Assembly: GCA_963777855.1 (NCBI GenBank)
Contig: CAVZRW010000007.1
Location: 80,066-144,065, forward strand
Source: Prado023 sp963777855
GTDB taxonomy: Bacteria; Actinomycetota; Actinomycetes; S36-B12; CAIYMF01
DNA length: 64,000 bases
Reading direction: 5' to 3'
The number at the start of each line of letters is the position of its first letter. Position 1 is the first letter of the stretch. The notes below the pieces were generated by a model. The model had not been told where the DNA came from. It saw only the letters and a program-made list of their open reading frames with translations, and searched no databases. The translations under genes were made by a program, and so were the position numbers. Positions 17,945 through 28,500 of this stretch are shown in pieces.

Positions 17945-18885
17945 TCCGCTGCAGCCGGGCCTCGACCGGCGAACCACTGGCCGGCTCGGCGCCGGTCGCC
18001 GAGACCTGGGTGGTGGTCGAGCACCCCGAGGGGTGGGCCGACGCCCCCCTGACCCGCTCGGGCCATGGGGTGCGGGTGCTCATGGCCCGCGGGCCGCGCA
18101 CGGACCGGCCCAGCGAGGGCCGGGTGTGGGTCGCCCACACGGGCTCGGAGCCGGTGCTGCGGGTGGGCACCCTGCCCTCCCCGGAGGAGGTGGCGGGGTG
18201 GGCCCTCGACCAGGTCGCTGCCGGGGCCCTGCGTGCCTGGGGTGACCCGGTGGCCGAGCCGCTGCTGGTCGTCTGTGCCAACGGCCGTCGGGACCGCTGC
18301 TGCGGCCACGAGGGCGGACGGCTTGCCCACGCCCTGTGGCAGGGCGGACACGCCGGGCAGGTGCTCACCGGCTCCCACCTCGGTGGCCACCGGTTCGCCC
18401 CCACCGCGCTCGTCCTGCCGCACGGCGCGGTCTACGGGCGACTGGACGCCACAGCGTGCGCCGAGATCCTCGTGGGTGCCAGCGGGGCGGGCGCGCCGGA
18501 CGGGGTGGGCGGGGCGGACGGGGAACGCGTGACGGGCGGGTCGGCCACAGGGCACGGCAGGCACCCCAGCCGCAGCCGCCTGCCGGCCAACGGGTTGCGG
18601 GGGTTCAGCGCCCTGCCGGAGGCGGCCCAGGTCGCCGACGTCCTCGTGCGCACGCGCCTGGGCCTCGACTGGCCCTGCGCCCTGGCCGTCGAGCTTGCCC
18701 CGACGGCCGGTGGTGAGCGCGCCCTGGCGCGGGTGCGGCTGCCCGACGCCCGCATCGTCGAGGTCGCCCTCGAGCGCCGCACGCTGGAGGTCCTGGCCTC
18801 CTGCGGCCGGGAGGCCCAGCCGACCGTCCGCTGGGTGGCGGCCGATGACCAGCCGGGGCTGCCCCCGCAGGCCGCCGGCCTGTAG
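17941..18885 (+). CDS. Sucrase-ferredoxin-like (Apd1/AIM32 family) protein
   Basis: A 314-residue protein of the Suc_Fer-like family, thioredoxin-fold proteins of which some bind a [2Fe-2S] cluster. The signature cysteines are in CANGRRDRCCGHEG (near 104), and HLGGHRFAPTALVLP follows near 140; an early Cys (IRCSRAS) is also present. Cytosolic; the physiological role is unknown. GTG 17941 overlaps the parC stop (GTGA), so it is translationally coupled to parC. A Gly-rich linker near residues 178-205 is less conserved. A single opening joins most of parC to this gene only because of upstream indels; they are separate genes. Confidence 0.85.
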   Translation: MIRCSRASTGEPLAGSAPVAETWVVVEHPEGWADAPLTRSGHGVRVLMARGPRTDRPSEGRVWVAHTGSEPVLRVGTLPSPEEVAGWALDQVAAGALRAWGDPVAEPLLVVCANGRRDRCCGHEGGRLAHALWQGGHAGQVLTGSHLGGHRFAPTALVLPHGAVYGRLDATACAEILVGASGAGAPDGVGGADGERVTGGSATGHGRHPSRSRLPANGLRGFSALPEAAQVADVLVRTRLGLDWPCALAVELAPTAGGERALARVRLPDARIVEVALERRTLEVLASCGREAQPTVRWVAADDQPGLPPQAAGL

Positions 18886-18891
18886 CAGAAT
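18886..18891 (+). promoter_or_regulatory. -10 box of the SDR gene (leaderless)
   Basis: CAGAAT, 6 bases before ATG 18898, overlapping the last bases of the upstream gene's end region. Confidence 0.35.
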
Positions 18892-18897
18892 GCCGCC

Positions 18898-19677
18898 ATG
18901 GACCTCGGCCTCGACGGACGCACGTACCTGATCACCGGCGGATCGCGCGGCCTCGGCCTGGCCGGCGCCCGCGCCCTGGCCGCCGAGGGCGCGCGGGTGG
19001 TGCTCTGCGCCCGGGACTCCGCCACCCTGTCCGATGCGGTCGCCGGGATCGGTGCCAACGCGGTCGGGATCCCGGCCGACCTGGCCGATCCCGCCTCCGC
19101 CGAGCGTCTCGTGGCCGGCACCGTGGCGCGCTTCGGCCGGCTCGACGGGGCCCTGGTCAGCGTCGGCGGCCCGCCCACGGGCACGCCCACGTCGCTGACC
19201 GACGAGCAGTGGCGGGCCGGCTTCGAGTCGGTGTTCCTCGGGGCCGTGCGCCTGATCCGCGCGGTCGCCTCCGCCGCCACCGTCGACCCCGACGCCCCCA
19301 CCGGCACCGGCGCGTCGATCCTTGCCGTGCTCTCCACGTCGGCCAAGTCCCCCATCCCCGGCCTGAGCGCCAGCAACGGCCTGCGCCCGGGGCTGGCCAT
19401 GCTGGTGAAGGACTTCGGCGACGAGCTCGGCCCGCGGGGCATCCGGGTCAACGGCCTGCTGCCCGGGCGGATCGCCACCGACCGCACCCTGGCCCTGGAC
19501 GCGACGCTCGGCAACGCGCAGGCGGCCCGCCGCCGCAACGAGGCCGCGATCCCGCTCGGGCGCTACGGCGAGCCCGAGGAGCTCGGCCGGCTCGCGGCCT
19601 TCCTGCTCTCCCCGGCGGCCTCCTACGTGCACGGCAGCCTGGTCCCGATCGACGGCGGCTCGCTGCGCGCCCTGTAG
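18898..19677 (+). CDS. SDR family oxidoreductase with atypical active site
   Basis: A 259-residue short-chain dehydrogenase/reductase fold. The cofactor loop TGGSRGLG is near residue 14, and an Arg after beta-2 (LCARDS) suggests NADP(H). The second conserved region (VSVGGPP) replaces the usual NNAG. At the catalytic position the canonical Tyr-x-x-x-Lys is replaced by Leu-Ser-Ala-Ser-Asn (GLSASNGLRPG near 155), as in a divergent SDR subfamily carrying SNxLR. The C-terminal VNGLLPGRIATDR and YVHGSLVPIDGG blocks are intact. Redox activity is therefore uncertain. It follows the sucrase-ferredoxin gene by 12 bases. Confidence 0.85.
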   Translation: MDLGLDGRTYLITGGSRGLGLAGARALAAEGARVVLCARDSATLSDAVAGIGANAVGIPADLADPASAERLVAGTVARFGRLDGALVSVGGPPTGTPTSLTDEQWRAGFESVFLGAVRLIRAVASAATVDPDAPTGTGASILAVLSTSAKSPIPGLSASNGLRPGLAMLVKDFGDELGPRGIRVNGLLPGRIATDRTLALDATLGNAQAARRRNEAAIPLGRYGEPEELGRLAAFLLSPAASYVHGSLVPIDGGSLRAL

Positions 19678-19719
19678 TCGAGCGCCCGGCGGGGCGGCCG
19701 CCTGCCCGGGACCCGGCGC

Positions 19720-20145
19720 TCAGTCGCCGTCGTCGCTGCGGCGCAGGCGCTTGGTCTGACCCCGGCGCTTCTTGGTGGCGATCCGCCGCTCCACCGCGCC
19801 CCGCGTCGGCCGGGTGGGCCGGCGGGCGCGGGCCGGCGGGGCCATCGCCGCGGCCAGCACCTCCACGAGCCGACGCTCGGCGGCCTCCCTGTTGCGCAGC
19901 TGGGCGCGGTGCTCGGAGGCGCTGACGACCAGCACCCCGGCGCTCAGCCGCCCGGCCAGTCGGGACAGCGCCCGGGCGCGCAGGCCCTCGGGCAGGCAGG
20001 GCGAGTGGGCCACGTCGAAGAGCAGCTCCACGCGCGAGTCGGAGGTGTTCACACCCTGGCCGCCGGGCCCCGAGGACCGGGAGAACCGCCACGCCAGCTC
20101 GGACTCGGGGATCACCACCGACCCCACCCTCAGCGGGCCCGGCAT
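19720..20145 (-). CDS. arfB: Alternative ribosome-rescue factor / peptidyl-tRNA hydrolase ArfB
   Basis: Codon-independent release factor that hydrolyses peptidyl-tRNA on stalled ribosomes. Of 141 residues, the release-factor domain holds the catalytic GGQ in SSGPGGQGVNTSDSRVEL near residue 27. The C-terminus is a basic tail (RRIATKKRRGQTKRLRR) that enters the mRNA channel. Length matches ArfB (YaeJ). It ends convergent with the SDR gene. Confidence 0.93.
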   Translation of the reverse strand: MPGPLRVGSVVIPESELAWRFSRSSGPGGQGVNTSDSRVELLFDVAHSPCLPEGLRARALSRLAGRLSAGVLVVSASEHRAQLRNREAAERRLVEVLAAAMAPPARARRPTRPTRGAVERRIATKKRRGQTKRLRRSDDGD

Positions 20146-20238
20146 CGCGCACTCCTCACGCTGACCCGCCCCGCCCCCGCGGGATCAGTTCTCATCGAGC
20201 CGCCCATGGCCGCCTCCTCCGGCTCGCCCGCGCCGGGA

Positions 20239-22196
20239 TCAGGAGTAGGCCAGGTCGGCGTCGTCGAGGGGCAGGCCGTCGAGGCCCCCCGCGACCGGGG
20301 CCTCGTCGGCCCCGTCGGGGTCCAGGCCGAACTGGGTCCGGGAGAGGTCGGCGTAGAGCCCGCCCATCGCGAGCAGCTCGTCATGGGTGCCGCGCTGCAC
20401 GACCTGACCGCCGTCGATGACCAGGATCTGGTCGGCGGCCCGGATCGTGGACAACCGGTGGGCGACCACCAGCGAGGTGCGCCCGGCCAGCGCGGTGGCC
20501 AGCGCACGCTGCACCGCGGCCTCGCTCTCGGAGTCCAGGTGCGCGGTGGCCTCGTCGAGGACCACGACCTCCGGGGCCTTGAGCAGCAGCCGGGCGATCG
20601 CCAGCCGCTGCTTCTCGCCGCCGGAGAGCCGGTACCCGCGCTCCCCCACCACGGTGTCCAGGCCATCGGGCAGGGAGGCCACGAGGTCGCCGATCTGGGC
20701 GTCCCGGCAGGCAGCCAGGATCTGGTCGTCCGTGGCCCCGGGCCTGGCGTAGAGCAGGTTGCCCCGGATGGTGTCGTGGAACATGTGCGCGTCCTGGGTG
20801 ACCACGCCGATCCGGTCCGAGAGGCTGGCCAGGGTGGCCTCGCGCACGTCCACCCCGCCCACGCTGACCGCGCCGGTCGTCACGTCGTAGAGCCGGGTGA
20901 CCAGGGCCGTGATCGTGGACTTGCCCGCGCCCGAGGGCCCGACCAGCGCGACCAGCTGCCCGGGCTCGATGGCGAACGTGACCCCGTTGAGCACCGGCTC
21001 GCCCCGGCCGCGGGAGTCGGGGCGGGCCACCGACTCCAGCGAGGCCAGCGAGACCTCGTCGGCGCCCGGGTAGGTGAAGTGCACGTCGTCGAAGTCCACC
21101 GCGGTCGGCCCCGCGGGGATCGCGCGGGCGTCGGGCGCCTCGGCGACCAGCGGCGGGAGGTCGAGCACCTCGAACACCCGCTCGAAGGAGACCAGCGCGG
21201 TCATGACGTCGACGCGCACGTTGCTCAGCGCCGTCAGCGGGCCGTAGAGCCGGGAGAGCAGGGCGGTGATCGCCAGCAGCGTGCCGATGGTCAGCGTGCC
21301 GTCGATGACCAGGTTGCCGCCCACCCCGTAGGCGATGGCGGTGGCGACCGAGGCCACGAGGGTCAGCGCGGTGAAGAAGTAGCGGTTGCTCATCGCGATC
21401 TCGACGCCGATGTCGCGCACCCGCGCGGCCTTGCCCGCGAAGGCCGAGGACTCCTCGGCCGGGCGGCCGAACAGCTTGACCAGCAGGGCGCCGGAGACGT
21501 TGAACCGCTCGGTCATCATCGTGGACATGTCGGCGTTGAGCTGCATCTGCTCCCGGGTCTGGGCCTGCAGGCGCCGGCCCATCCAGCGGGCCGGAAGCAG
21601 GAACAGCGGCAGCAGCACGAGGCTGATCACGGTGATGCGGCCAGCGAGAGGGCGAACATCGCCACGAGGATCACCACGAGGCTGATCACGTTGCCCACGA
21701 CCCCGCCGAGCGTGGAGGTGAACGCCTGCTGGGCGCCGATCACGTCCGAGTTCAGCCGGGAGATCAGCGCCCCGGTCTGGGTGCGCGTGAAGAACGCCAG
21801 CGGCTGGGCCTGCACGTGGGCGAACACCTGGGTGCGCAGGTCGAAGATGAGGCCCTCGCCGATCCGCGAGGAGTACCAGCGCCCGAGCAGGCCGATTCCG
21901 GCGTCGGCCAGGGCCAGGACCAGCACGAGGATCGCGCTGACCGTGACCACCTGGTGGTTGCCGGGCGTGATCCCCTGGTCGATGATCCTGCGGAACAGCA
22001 GCGGCTGGGCCACCACCAGCAGCGAGGCGAACACGAGCGTGACCAGGAACCAGACGATCTCGCGCCGGTAGGGCCCGGCGAACCCCAGGATCCGGCGCAC
22101 CGTCTGCCTGCTGATCCGCTGCTGGGCCACCGAACGATCACGGGTGAACGAGCGGTACGTCTGCCACGGCCCTGAACCGCCCGCACCCATGGACAT
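20239..22196 (-). CDS. ABC exporter, fused permease and ATPase, one frameshift near 21,636
   Basis: Type I ABC exporter half-transporter of about 650 residues. The transmembrane domain (about 30-320) runs through EIVWFLVTLVFASLL and later helices. The ATPase domain has Walker A GPSGAGKST, signature LSGGEKQRLAIARL, Walker B VVVLDEATAHLD and the switch VAHRLST. One base is missing near 21,636, between FALSLA and RITVISL. Three near-adjacent ATG codons exist; ATG 22196 has GGGAG at the best spacing. The substrate is unknown; lipid or drug export is typical of the family. It stands alone, not next to a partner half-transporter. Confidence 0.85.
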
Positions 22197-22295
22197 CGAC
22201 ATCTCCCACCTCTTCGCCCAGCCGCAACGCCGGACGGTGCGCGGTTTGTTCCCGGCAGGGCGCTCGCACCCCGCCCGGTGGTGCTGCGCGCGCGG

Positions 22296-23085
22296 CTACC
22301 GGCGCCCGCCCATGCCCATGAGGTCGTGGAACCGGCCGGCCTGCGCCGTGCGCTCGGCCAGCAGCTGGGCGTCGTGCGCCGCCGCGTAGCCCTCCGCCCG
22401 CACCGCGTCGCGCAGCAGGGCCTTGGTGGCGGCCACGGCCCCGGGAAGGGCGGTGGTGCACGATGCGGGCGATCTCGCGCGCCGCGTCGTCGAGGGAGTC
22501 GCGGGGCACGGTGCTCAGGGCCAGGCCGATGCGCACGGCCTCGTCTGCGCCGATCCAGCGGCCGCTGACCACCAGCTCCAGGGCCCGCGAGTAGCCCACC
22601 GCCTCGACCAGCGGAAGGGTCCCGCCGAGGTCGGGCACCAGGCCCAGGCTGGGCTCCTTCATCGACAGCTGCACGTCGTCGGCGACCACCATCAGGTCGC
22701 AGGCCAGGGCCAGCTGGAAGCCGGCCCCGACAGCGTGACCGCCCACCGCCGCGACGGTGACCACCGGGGACCGGCGCCACCAGGAGAAGGCCTGCTGGAA
22801 GGTGGCGATCGTCGCGCTGAGCTCGGCCGGGGGCATCGCCGCGAACTCGGGCAGGGAGCCCTCGCCGGGGATCCCCTCCGGGGTGAGCATCCGCCGGTCC
22901 AGTCCGGCCGAGAAGGACAGGCCCTCGGCGGACAGGACCACGGCCCGCACGGCGGGATCCAGCCCGGCCCCCACCGCGGCCAGCTCGCGCCACAGGGCGG
23001 GGTCCTGGGAGTTGCGGGTCTGGGGCCGGTTGAGCCGGACAGTGAGGATGCCGTCGGTGAGGTCGGTGATCAGTGCGGGTGTCAT
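22296..23085 (-). CDS. Enoyl-CoA hydratase/isomerase family protein, one frameshift near 22,455
   Basis: Crotonase-fold protein of about 262 residues. The oxyanion-hole segments are SFSAGLDRRML near 58-68 and VGGHAVGAGFQLALACDL near 113-130. An Asp occurs in GLVPDLGGT near 151, the position of a catalytic acid in some subfamilies, while the usual Glu pair of hydratases is not clear, so the exact reaction (hydration, isomerisation or cleavage) is open. One extra C after the HH of ARIVHH shifts the frame; correcting it gives ALPGAVAATKALLR and an end at 22,296. The stretch 23,086-23,315 upstream has only imperfect CGCGGGTGGCCCC repeats. Confidence 0.78.
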
Positions 23086-23315
23086 GCCCGCAAGTCAACC
23101 AGCGTCGCGCGGGCGGCCCCACCGCGGGTGGCCCCGACAGGGGTCGACCCCGCCCGAGCGTGGCCCGACGGCGGTGGACCCGACCCCTGCACTCAGCTCG
23201 CAGCCAGCCGGGTGGCCCGGCCGCGGGTGGCCCCACCCCGACCACGCAGGTGGCCGGTTTGTCCGACTGCGGGGCCACTATGACCAGTTGGGATCAAGAT
23301 CGCACTCTGATGCGC

Positions 23316-24914
<1,599 letters not shown>

Positions 24915-24920
24915 TGCCCG

Positions 24921-24926
24921 AGGGTA
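24921..24926 (-). promoter_or_regulatory. -10 box of the ABC-F gene (leaderless)
   Basis: TACCCT on the minus strand, 6 bases before GTG 24914. Confidence 0.5.
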
Positions 24927-24991
24927 CCCGCCCCGCGGATCACGGCCGCACCAGCGAGCCCCAGCCAGCGACGTCGGGCTGCTGGCACGCC

Positions 24992-24997
24992 CATAAT
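24992..24997 (+). promoter_or_regulatory. -10 box of the metallopeptidase gene
   Basis: CATAAT in a short AT-richer stretch 42 bases before ATG 25039; the gene keeps its AAGGAGG ribosome binding site, so this one is leadered. Confidence 0.5.
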
Positions 24998-25038
24998 GCT
25001 GCGTCAACACCCCCACGAGGTCCGACCAAGGAGGGACC

Positions 25039-26031
25039 ATGCAGTTCGACGACGATCGGGTCGACACCGGTGGTGTCGACGACCTGCGTGACGGGCGGTC
25101 CGGGGGCGGCGGGTTCGGCCCGAGCGGTGGCGGTGGCGGCATGGGCGCCGCCGGGACGGCCGCAACGATCGGCATCCTCAGCGCGCTGATGAAGGGAAAG
25201 GGGATCAAGGGCATCCTCCCCCTGCTGATCATCGGTGGGCTGATCTTCTTCGGGTCCTCGATGTGCTCGGGCAGCAACACCGCCACGACGAACCCCACCC
25301 CCGGGCAGAGCACCGCGACTGCCCCCGCCGGAGCCTCGGGGGACCTGACCACGCGGTGCAACCAGCAGGGCGCCATCGGCCAGTACCCCGACTGCCTGCT
25401 GACCAAGGCCTACAACGAGACCAACGAGGTGTGGGCCAAGGAGTTCGCGCGCGTCGGCCTGCCGTACGAGGCCCCGCGCCTGGCCTTCTTCGACGGGTCG
25501 GTCAACACCGCCTGTGGGCCGGCGACCACGGCCGTGGGGCCCTTCTACTGCCCCGGTGACAGCCGCATCTACTTCGACCTCGGCTTCGCCGATGAGCTCA
25601 ACAAGCTGGGCGTCAGCGGCGACTACGCAAACGTCTACATCATGGCCCACGAGTACGGCCACCATCTGCAGAACATCACGGGCATCGAGCGCCAGGTGCG
25701 CCAGCTGCAGTCCCAGGACAGGCGCAACGCCAACCAGTACGGCATCGCCATGGAGCTGCAGGCCGACTGCTTCGCGGGTGTCTGGGGCCGCATGGCCAAC
25801 GACCAGGGCAACCTGACGATCACCCGCAACGAGCTCGCCGACGCGCAGAACGCCGCGGCCGCCGTGGGCGACGACCGGATCCAGCAGGGCGCGGGCCAGC
25901 GGGTCAACCCGGAGAGCTGGACCCACGGGTCCTCGGAGCAGCGCCAGCAGTGGTACATGGTCGGCTTCAACAGCGGCGACCTCTACCGGTGCACCACGTT
26001 CGGCAAGGAGTCGCTGCTGCCCAACGCCTGA
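25039..26031 (+). CDS. Neutral zinc metallopeptidase (YpfJ/KPN_02809 family)
   Basis: A membrane-anchored metallopeptidase of 330 residues. A Gly-rich cytoplasmic N-terminus (residues 20-45) precedes one transmembrane helix (about 60-78, ILPLLIIGGLIFFG), then a Ser/Thr-rich linker and the extracytoplasmic catalytic domain. The zinc site is AHEYGHHLQ near residue 206, with a downstream Glu in ELQADCFAGVW near 238 as third ligand. Cys residues (TRCNQQ, YPDC, ACGPA, FYCPGD) could form disulfides. AAGGAGG precedes ATG 25039. Physiological substrate unknown. Confidence 0.92.
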   Translation: MQFDDDRVDTGGVDDLRDGRSGGGGFGPSGGGGGMGAAGTAATIGILSALMKGKGIKGILPLLIIGGLIFFGSSMCSGSNTATTNPTPGQSTATAPAGASGDLTTRCNQQGAIGQYPDCLLTKAYNETNEVWAKEFARVGLPYEAPRLAFFDGSVNTACGPATTAVGPFYCPGDSRIYFDLGFADELNKLGVSGDYANVYIMAHEYGHHLQNITGIERQVRQLQSQDRRNANQYGIAMELQADCFAGVWGRMANDQGNLTITRNELADAQNAAAAVGDDRIQQGAGQRVNPESWTHGSSEQRQQWYMVGFNSGDLYRCTTFGKESLLPNA

Positions 26032-26174
26032 CGCCAGGAGGCATGACCCCCTGTGCTGTCGATTGCGACCGTCAGGACGTCGGAATCGTCTGCACGGGCG
26101 TGCCCTGCCGGCAGGGGGGCGCACCCGGGTTGGCGCCGTGGCTCGTTGGCGCAGCGGTGGCCTGCCCGGGCAGG

Positions 26175-27428
26175 TCAGGACGCCAGTGGCCTGCCGAGGC
26201 TCGCGAGCACGGCCTGCGCGCCACGGCGACCGCTGCCCAGGGCTCCGTCGATCGACGGCACGTCGCGGTGGTCGCCGACGACGAGGACCCCGTCGCCGAG
26301 GTCGACCGACTGCTCGGGGTCGAACGGCGGCAGTGCGGCCGGAAGTGCGTCGGCGATCGGGTGGCGGGCGATCTCACGCAGCCCGTCTGCGTCGAGGCCC
26401 AGCAGCGTCGCCGCGTCGCTCCGGGCGCGCCCGGCGGCCTGCTGCCCCTCGTGCAGGCCGACGGCCGAGGCGGCCACGAGGTGCCGACCGACGGGGGCAT
26501 ACCCCGGGACCACGGCGGAGGGGACTGCGACGTTGGCCAGCCAGCGCGACGCCCGCCCGTCGAGCACCAGTCGGTCGTGGGCGCCGGCCTCGGGTTCCTC
26601 GGTGGTGAAGTACCAGGTGGTCAGCGCCCGCATGTCGGGGACGCGCAGCCCCGGCAGCAGGGCGGCCGCCGCGGGGGCGGCGGTGGCCACGACCACGCTG
26701 CGGGCCTCGATCCGCCCGTCGTCGGTCGTCACCTGACCCGGTCTCACCGAATGGACACGGCACCCCAGCCGCACGACCCCGTCGGGCAGGCCGTCAGCCA
26801 GCTGCGCGGCGATCGCCGCCATCCCCGAGCGGGGCAGGCTGGGCGTCCCGAGGGCGAATGAGCGAAGCACCCGGTCGGCATGCAGCCGGGAGGTGGCCAG
26901 CGCCTCGTCGGCGAAGACCCCGCTGAGGAAGGGCCGCACCACGCGCTCGAGCACCCGGCCCCGTACGCCGGCGCCCTGCAGGGCCTCGACGATCGGGACG
27001 TCGGCTCGTGCGGCCAGGCGCTGCGGGGACAGGGCTGCGCAGGTGCCCACGTAGGCCGCGAGGGCGCCGAGCTCCCACGGCCAGCCGGCACTCCCGCGCA
27101 GCGCCGCGGCCAGGGTGGCCGGCGCCCGGTCGGGGGCGCGGCGCGGATCGTCGAGCCGGACCCGGTCACCGTCGACCACCACCTCGGCCCCGACCTGGAA
27201 CCCGTGCAGGGCCAGCGACTCGAGGTCGAGGCTGAGCTGGGCCTGCGGGTACGCCGGGTTGATCAGCTGGAAGCCCCGGTCGAGGATGAAGCCGTCGATC
27301 CGGTCGGTGGCAACCCGGCCGCCCACCCGGTCCCCGGCCTCGAGGACCGCCACCTCCAGGCCGGCCCCGCTGAGCACCTGCGCGGCTGCCAGCCCGGCCA
27401 GACCCGCTCCCACGATCACGACGTCCAC
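26175..27428 (-). CDS. NAD(P)/FAD-dependent oxidoreductase (amine oxidase fold)
   Basis: Flavin amine-oxidase-type protein of 417 residues. The FAD site is VVIVGAGLAGLAAAQVL at the N-terminus, followed by GDRVGGRVATDRIDGF (the GG-doublet motif) and a C-terminal FAD loop VLVVGDHRDVPSIDGALGSGRR. It resembles phytoene-desaturase/protoporphyrinogen-oxidase relatives; the substrate is unknown. GTG 27428 is preferred because TACGGT lies 7 bases upstream; GTG 27467 is an in-frame alternative. It converges with the metallopeptidase gene; the 143 bases between hold only short palindromes such as CCTGCCCGGGCAGG. Confidence 0.82.
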   Translation of the reverse strand: MDVVIVGAGLAGLAAAQVLSGAGLEVAVLEAGDRVGGRVATDRIDGFILDRGFQLINPAYPQAQLSLDLESLALHGFQVGAEVVVDGDRVRLDDPRRAPDRAPATLAAALRGSAGWPWELGALAAYVGTCAALSPQRLAARADVPIVEALQGAGVRGRVLERVVRPFLSGVFADEALATSRLHADRVLRSFALGTPSLPRSGMAAIAAQLADGLPDGVVRLGCRVHSVRPGQVTTDDGRIEARSVVVATAAPAAAALLPGLRVPDMRALTTWYFTTEEPEAGAHDRLVLDGRASRWLANVAVPSAVVPGYAPVGRHLVAASAVGLHEGQQAAGRARSDAATLLGLDADGLREIARHPIADALPAALPPFDPEQSVDLGDGVLVVGDHRDVPSIDGALGSGRRGAQAVLASLGRPLAS

Positions 27429-27435
27429 GGCCGCC

Positions 27436-27441
27436 ACCGTA
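27436..27441 (-). promoter_or_regulatory. -10 box of the FAD oxidoreductase (leaderless)
   Basis: TACGGT on the minus strand, 7 bases before GTG 27428. Confidence 0.45.
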
Positions 27442-27552
27442 GGGGCTGGCGCAGCATCGCGCACCACGTCCGCGGGCGGTGATCCGCCGGGCCGTGAGCG
27501 TCGGGCCGTGACCGCCGGATCGTGCCCGGTTGCCGGATCGGCGGACTGCCGC

Positions 27553-27558
27553 GAGCAT
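27553..27558 (+). promoter_or_regulatory. Possible -10 box of the small GNAT gene (leaderless)
   Basis: GAGCAT, 7 bases before ATG 27566; only A2 and T6 of the consensus are matched. Confidence 0.3.
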
Positions 27559-27565
27559 TCGTGCC

Positions 27566-27883
27566 ATGGATTCTGAGGTCAGTGTGGTGCACCTGCCCGA
27601 ACGCAATCGCTACGAGGTGCGCAACGGCCGGATCGTGGCCGGCTACATCGTGTACTCCACCGTCGGCGACCAGGTGGTGATGGAGCACACCGTGATCAAG
27701 GCCGCCTACGAGGGCAGGGGGTTGGGCTCGGTGCTCGCCCGCGGCGCCCTCGACGACGTGCGGGCCCGCGACCTGAGAGTGGTGCCGCAGTGCCCATTCG
27801 TGGCCGGCTGGATCGCCCGGAACCCCGAGTACGCCGACCTCGTGGCCGAGGCCCCCGTGGCCGTGCCGGGCGAGCGGCAGTGA
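27566..27883 (+). CDS. Small GNAT-family N-acetyltransferase (YidJ/GTL3 type)
   Basis: A 105-residue acetyltransferase of the compact GNAT group. The acetyl-CoA pyrophosphate loop is EGRGLGSVLARGALDDVRA near 52-70, and the C-terminal VVPQCPFVAGWIARNPEYADLV is diagnostic of this subfamily. The substrate is unknown. ATG 27566 is preferred over an upstream in-frame start. Its TGA overlaps the GTG of the next gene (GTGA), so the two GNAT genes are translationally coupled. Confidence 0.88.
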   Translation: MDSEVSVVHLPERNRYEVRNGRIVAGYIVYSTVGDQVVMEHTVIKAAYEGRGLGSVLARGALDDVRARDLRVVPQCPFVAGWIARNPEYADLVAEAPVAVPGERQ

Positions 27884-28500
27884 CCCAGGAGCGTCCCAGC
27901 CTCCCGATCCCCTCGGACCCGGTCAGCCTCGGCGACGGGGTCGTGCTCCTCGATCCCTTCACCGACGCCGACGTCGCGGACCTGCTCGCGGCGCACGGCG
28001 ACCCGGCCCTGTCGCAGTGGGTGGCCGGGTGGTGGCAGGAGCCGGCCACGCCGGAGTCGGCATGGGCGCAGATCAGGCAGTGGCGCGCATGGACCGACGC
28101 GGCGACGTGGGCCATCCGAGAGGCTCCCCCGGGTGCTCCGCCGAACCCCCCAACGGACCGACCCCCTCGGGACGCGGCGCGGACAGCCGACCGACGGCTG
28201 CTCGGCTCCGTGAACGTCTTCAACCTGACCCCGGACGGAGTCCATGTGGGCTACTGGTTGGCGCCCTGGGCGCGCGGGCGGGGAGTCATGGCCCGGGCGG
28301 CGCGGCTGGCCGGCGAGTTCGGCCTCAGCCTCGGCGCACCGGTCGTGATGCTCTACCACGCGGTGGAGAACCCGGCGTCGTGCGCTGTGGCCACCCGCGC
28401 GGGCTACGTGCTGGCCGAGGAGATCCCCCTGTCCTGGGAGTACCCGGACGGTCGCCTGCACGACGAGCACCTGCACCTGCTCAAGCCCGCAGGGCGCTGA
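27880..28500 (+). CDS. GNAT-family N-acetyltransferase (RimJ/RimL type)
   Basis: A 206-residue acetyltransferase of the RimJ/RimL-like GNAT_3 group. The fold runs from LLDPFTDADVADLLAAHGDP through HVGYWLAPWARGRGVMARAARL, the acetyl-CoA-binding loop near 122-142, to NPASCAVATRAGYVLAEE. Substrate unknown; protein or small-molecule amines are usual. An insert of Pro-rich sequence (about 85-105) sits between strands. GTG 27880 overlaps the preceding GNAT stop. Its last 20 bases overlap the 3' end of the convergent TauE gene. Confidence 0.87.
   Translation: MTQERPSLPIPSDPVSLGDGVVLLDPFTDADVADLLAAHGDPALSQWVAGWWQEPATPESAWAQIRQWRAWTDAATWAIREAPPGAPPNPPTDRPPRDAARTADRRLLGSVNVFNLTPDGVHVGYWLAPWARGRGVMARAARLAGEFGLSLGAPVVMLYHAVENPASCAVATRAGYVLAEEIPLSWEYPDGRLHDEHLHLLKPAGR

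Noticed and set aside
15793..18885. A single 1030-codon opening joining parC to the sucrase-ferredoxin gene, resembling a fusion protein
   Set aside because: It arises from indels inside parC. The C-terminal third of parC is in another frame (16898-17944) and ends in a normal GTGA overlap with the next gene.
23086..23315. Possible small gene or RNA in the 230-base gap before the hydratase gene
   Set aside because: Only imperfect CGCGGGTGGCCCC repeats and a short AT-richer end are seen; no start-RBS pair or stable RNA fold is convincing.
26110..26174. tRNA-like fragment (TTGGCGCAGCGG resembles a D-arm)
   Set aside because: No anticodon arm, T-arm or acceptor stem can be folded around it; it is an ordinary GC-rich spacer with a short palindrome.
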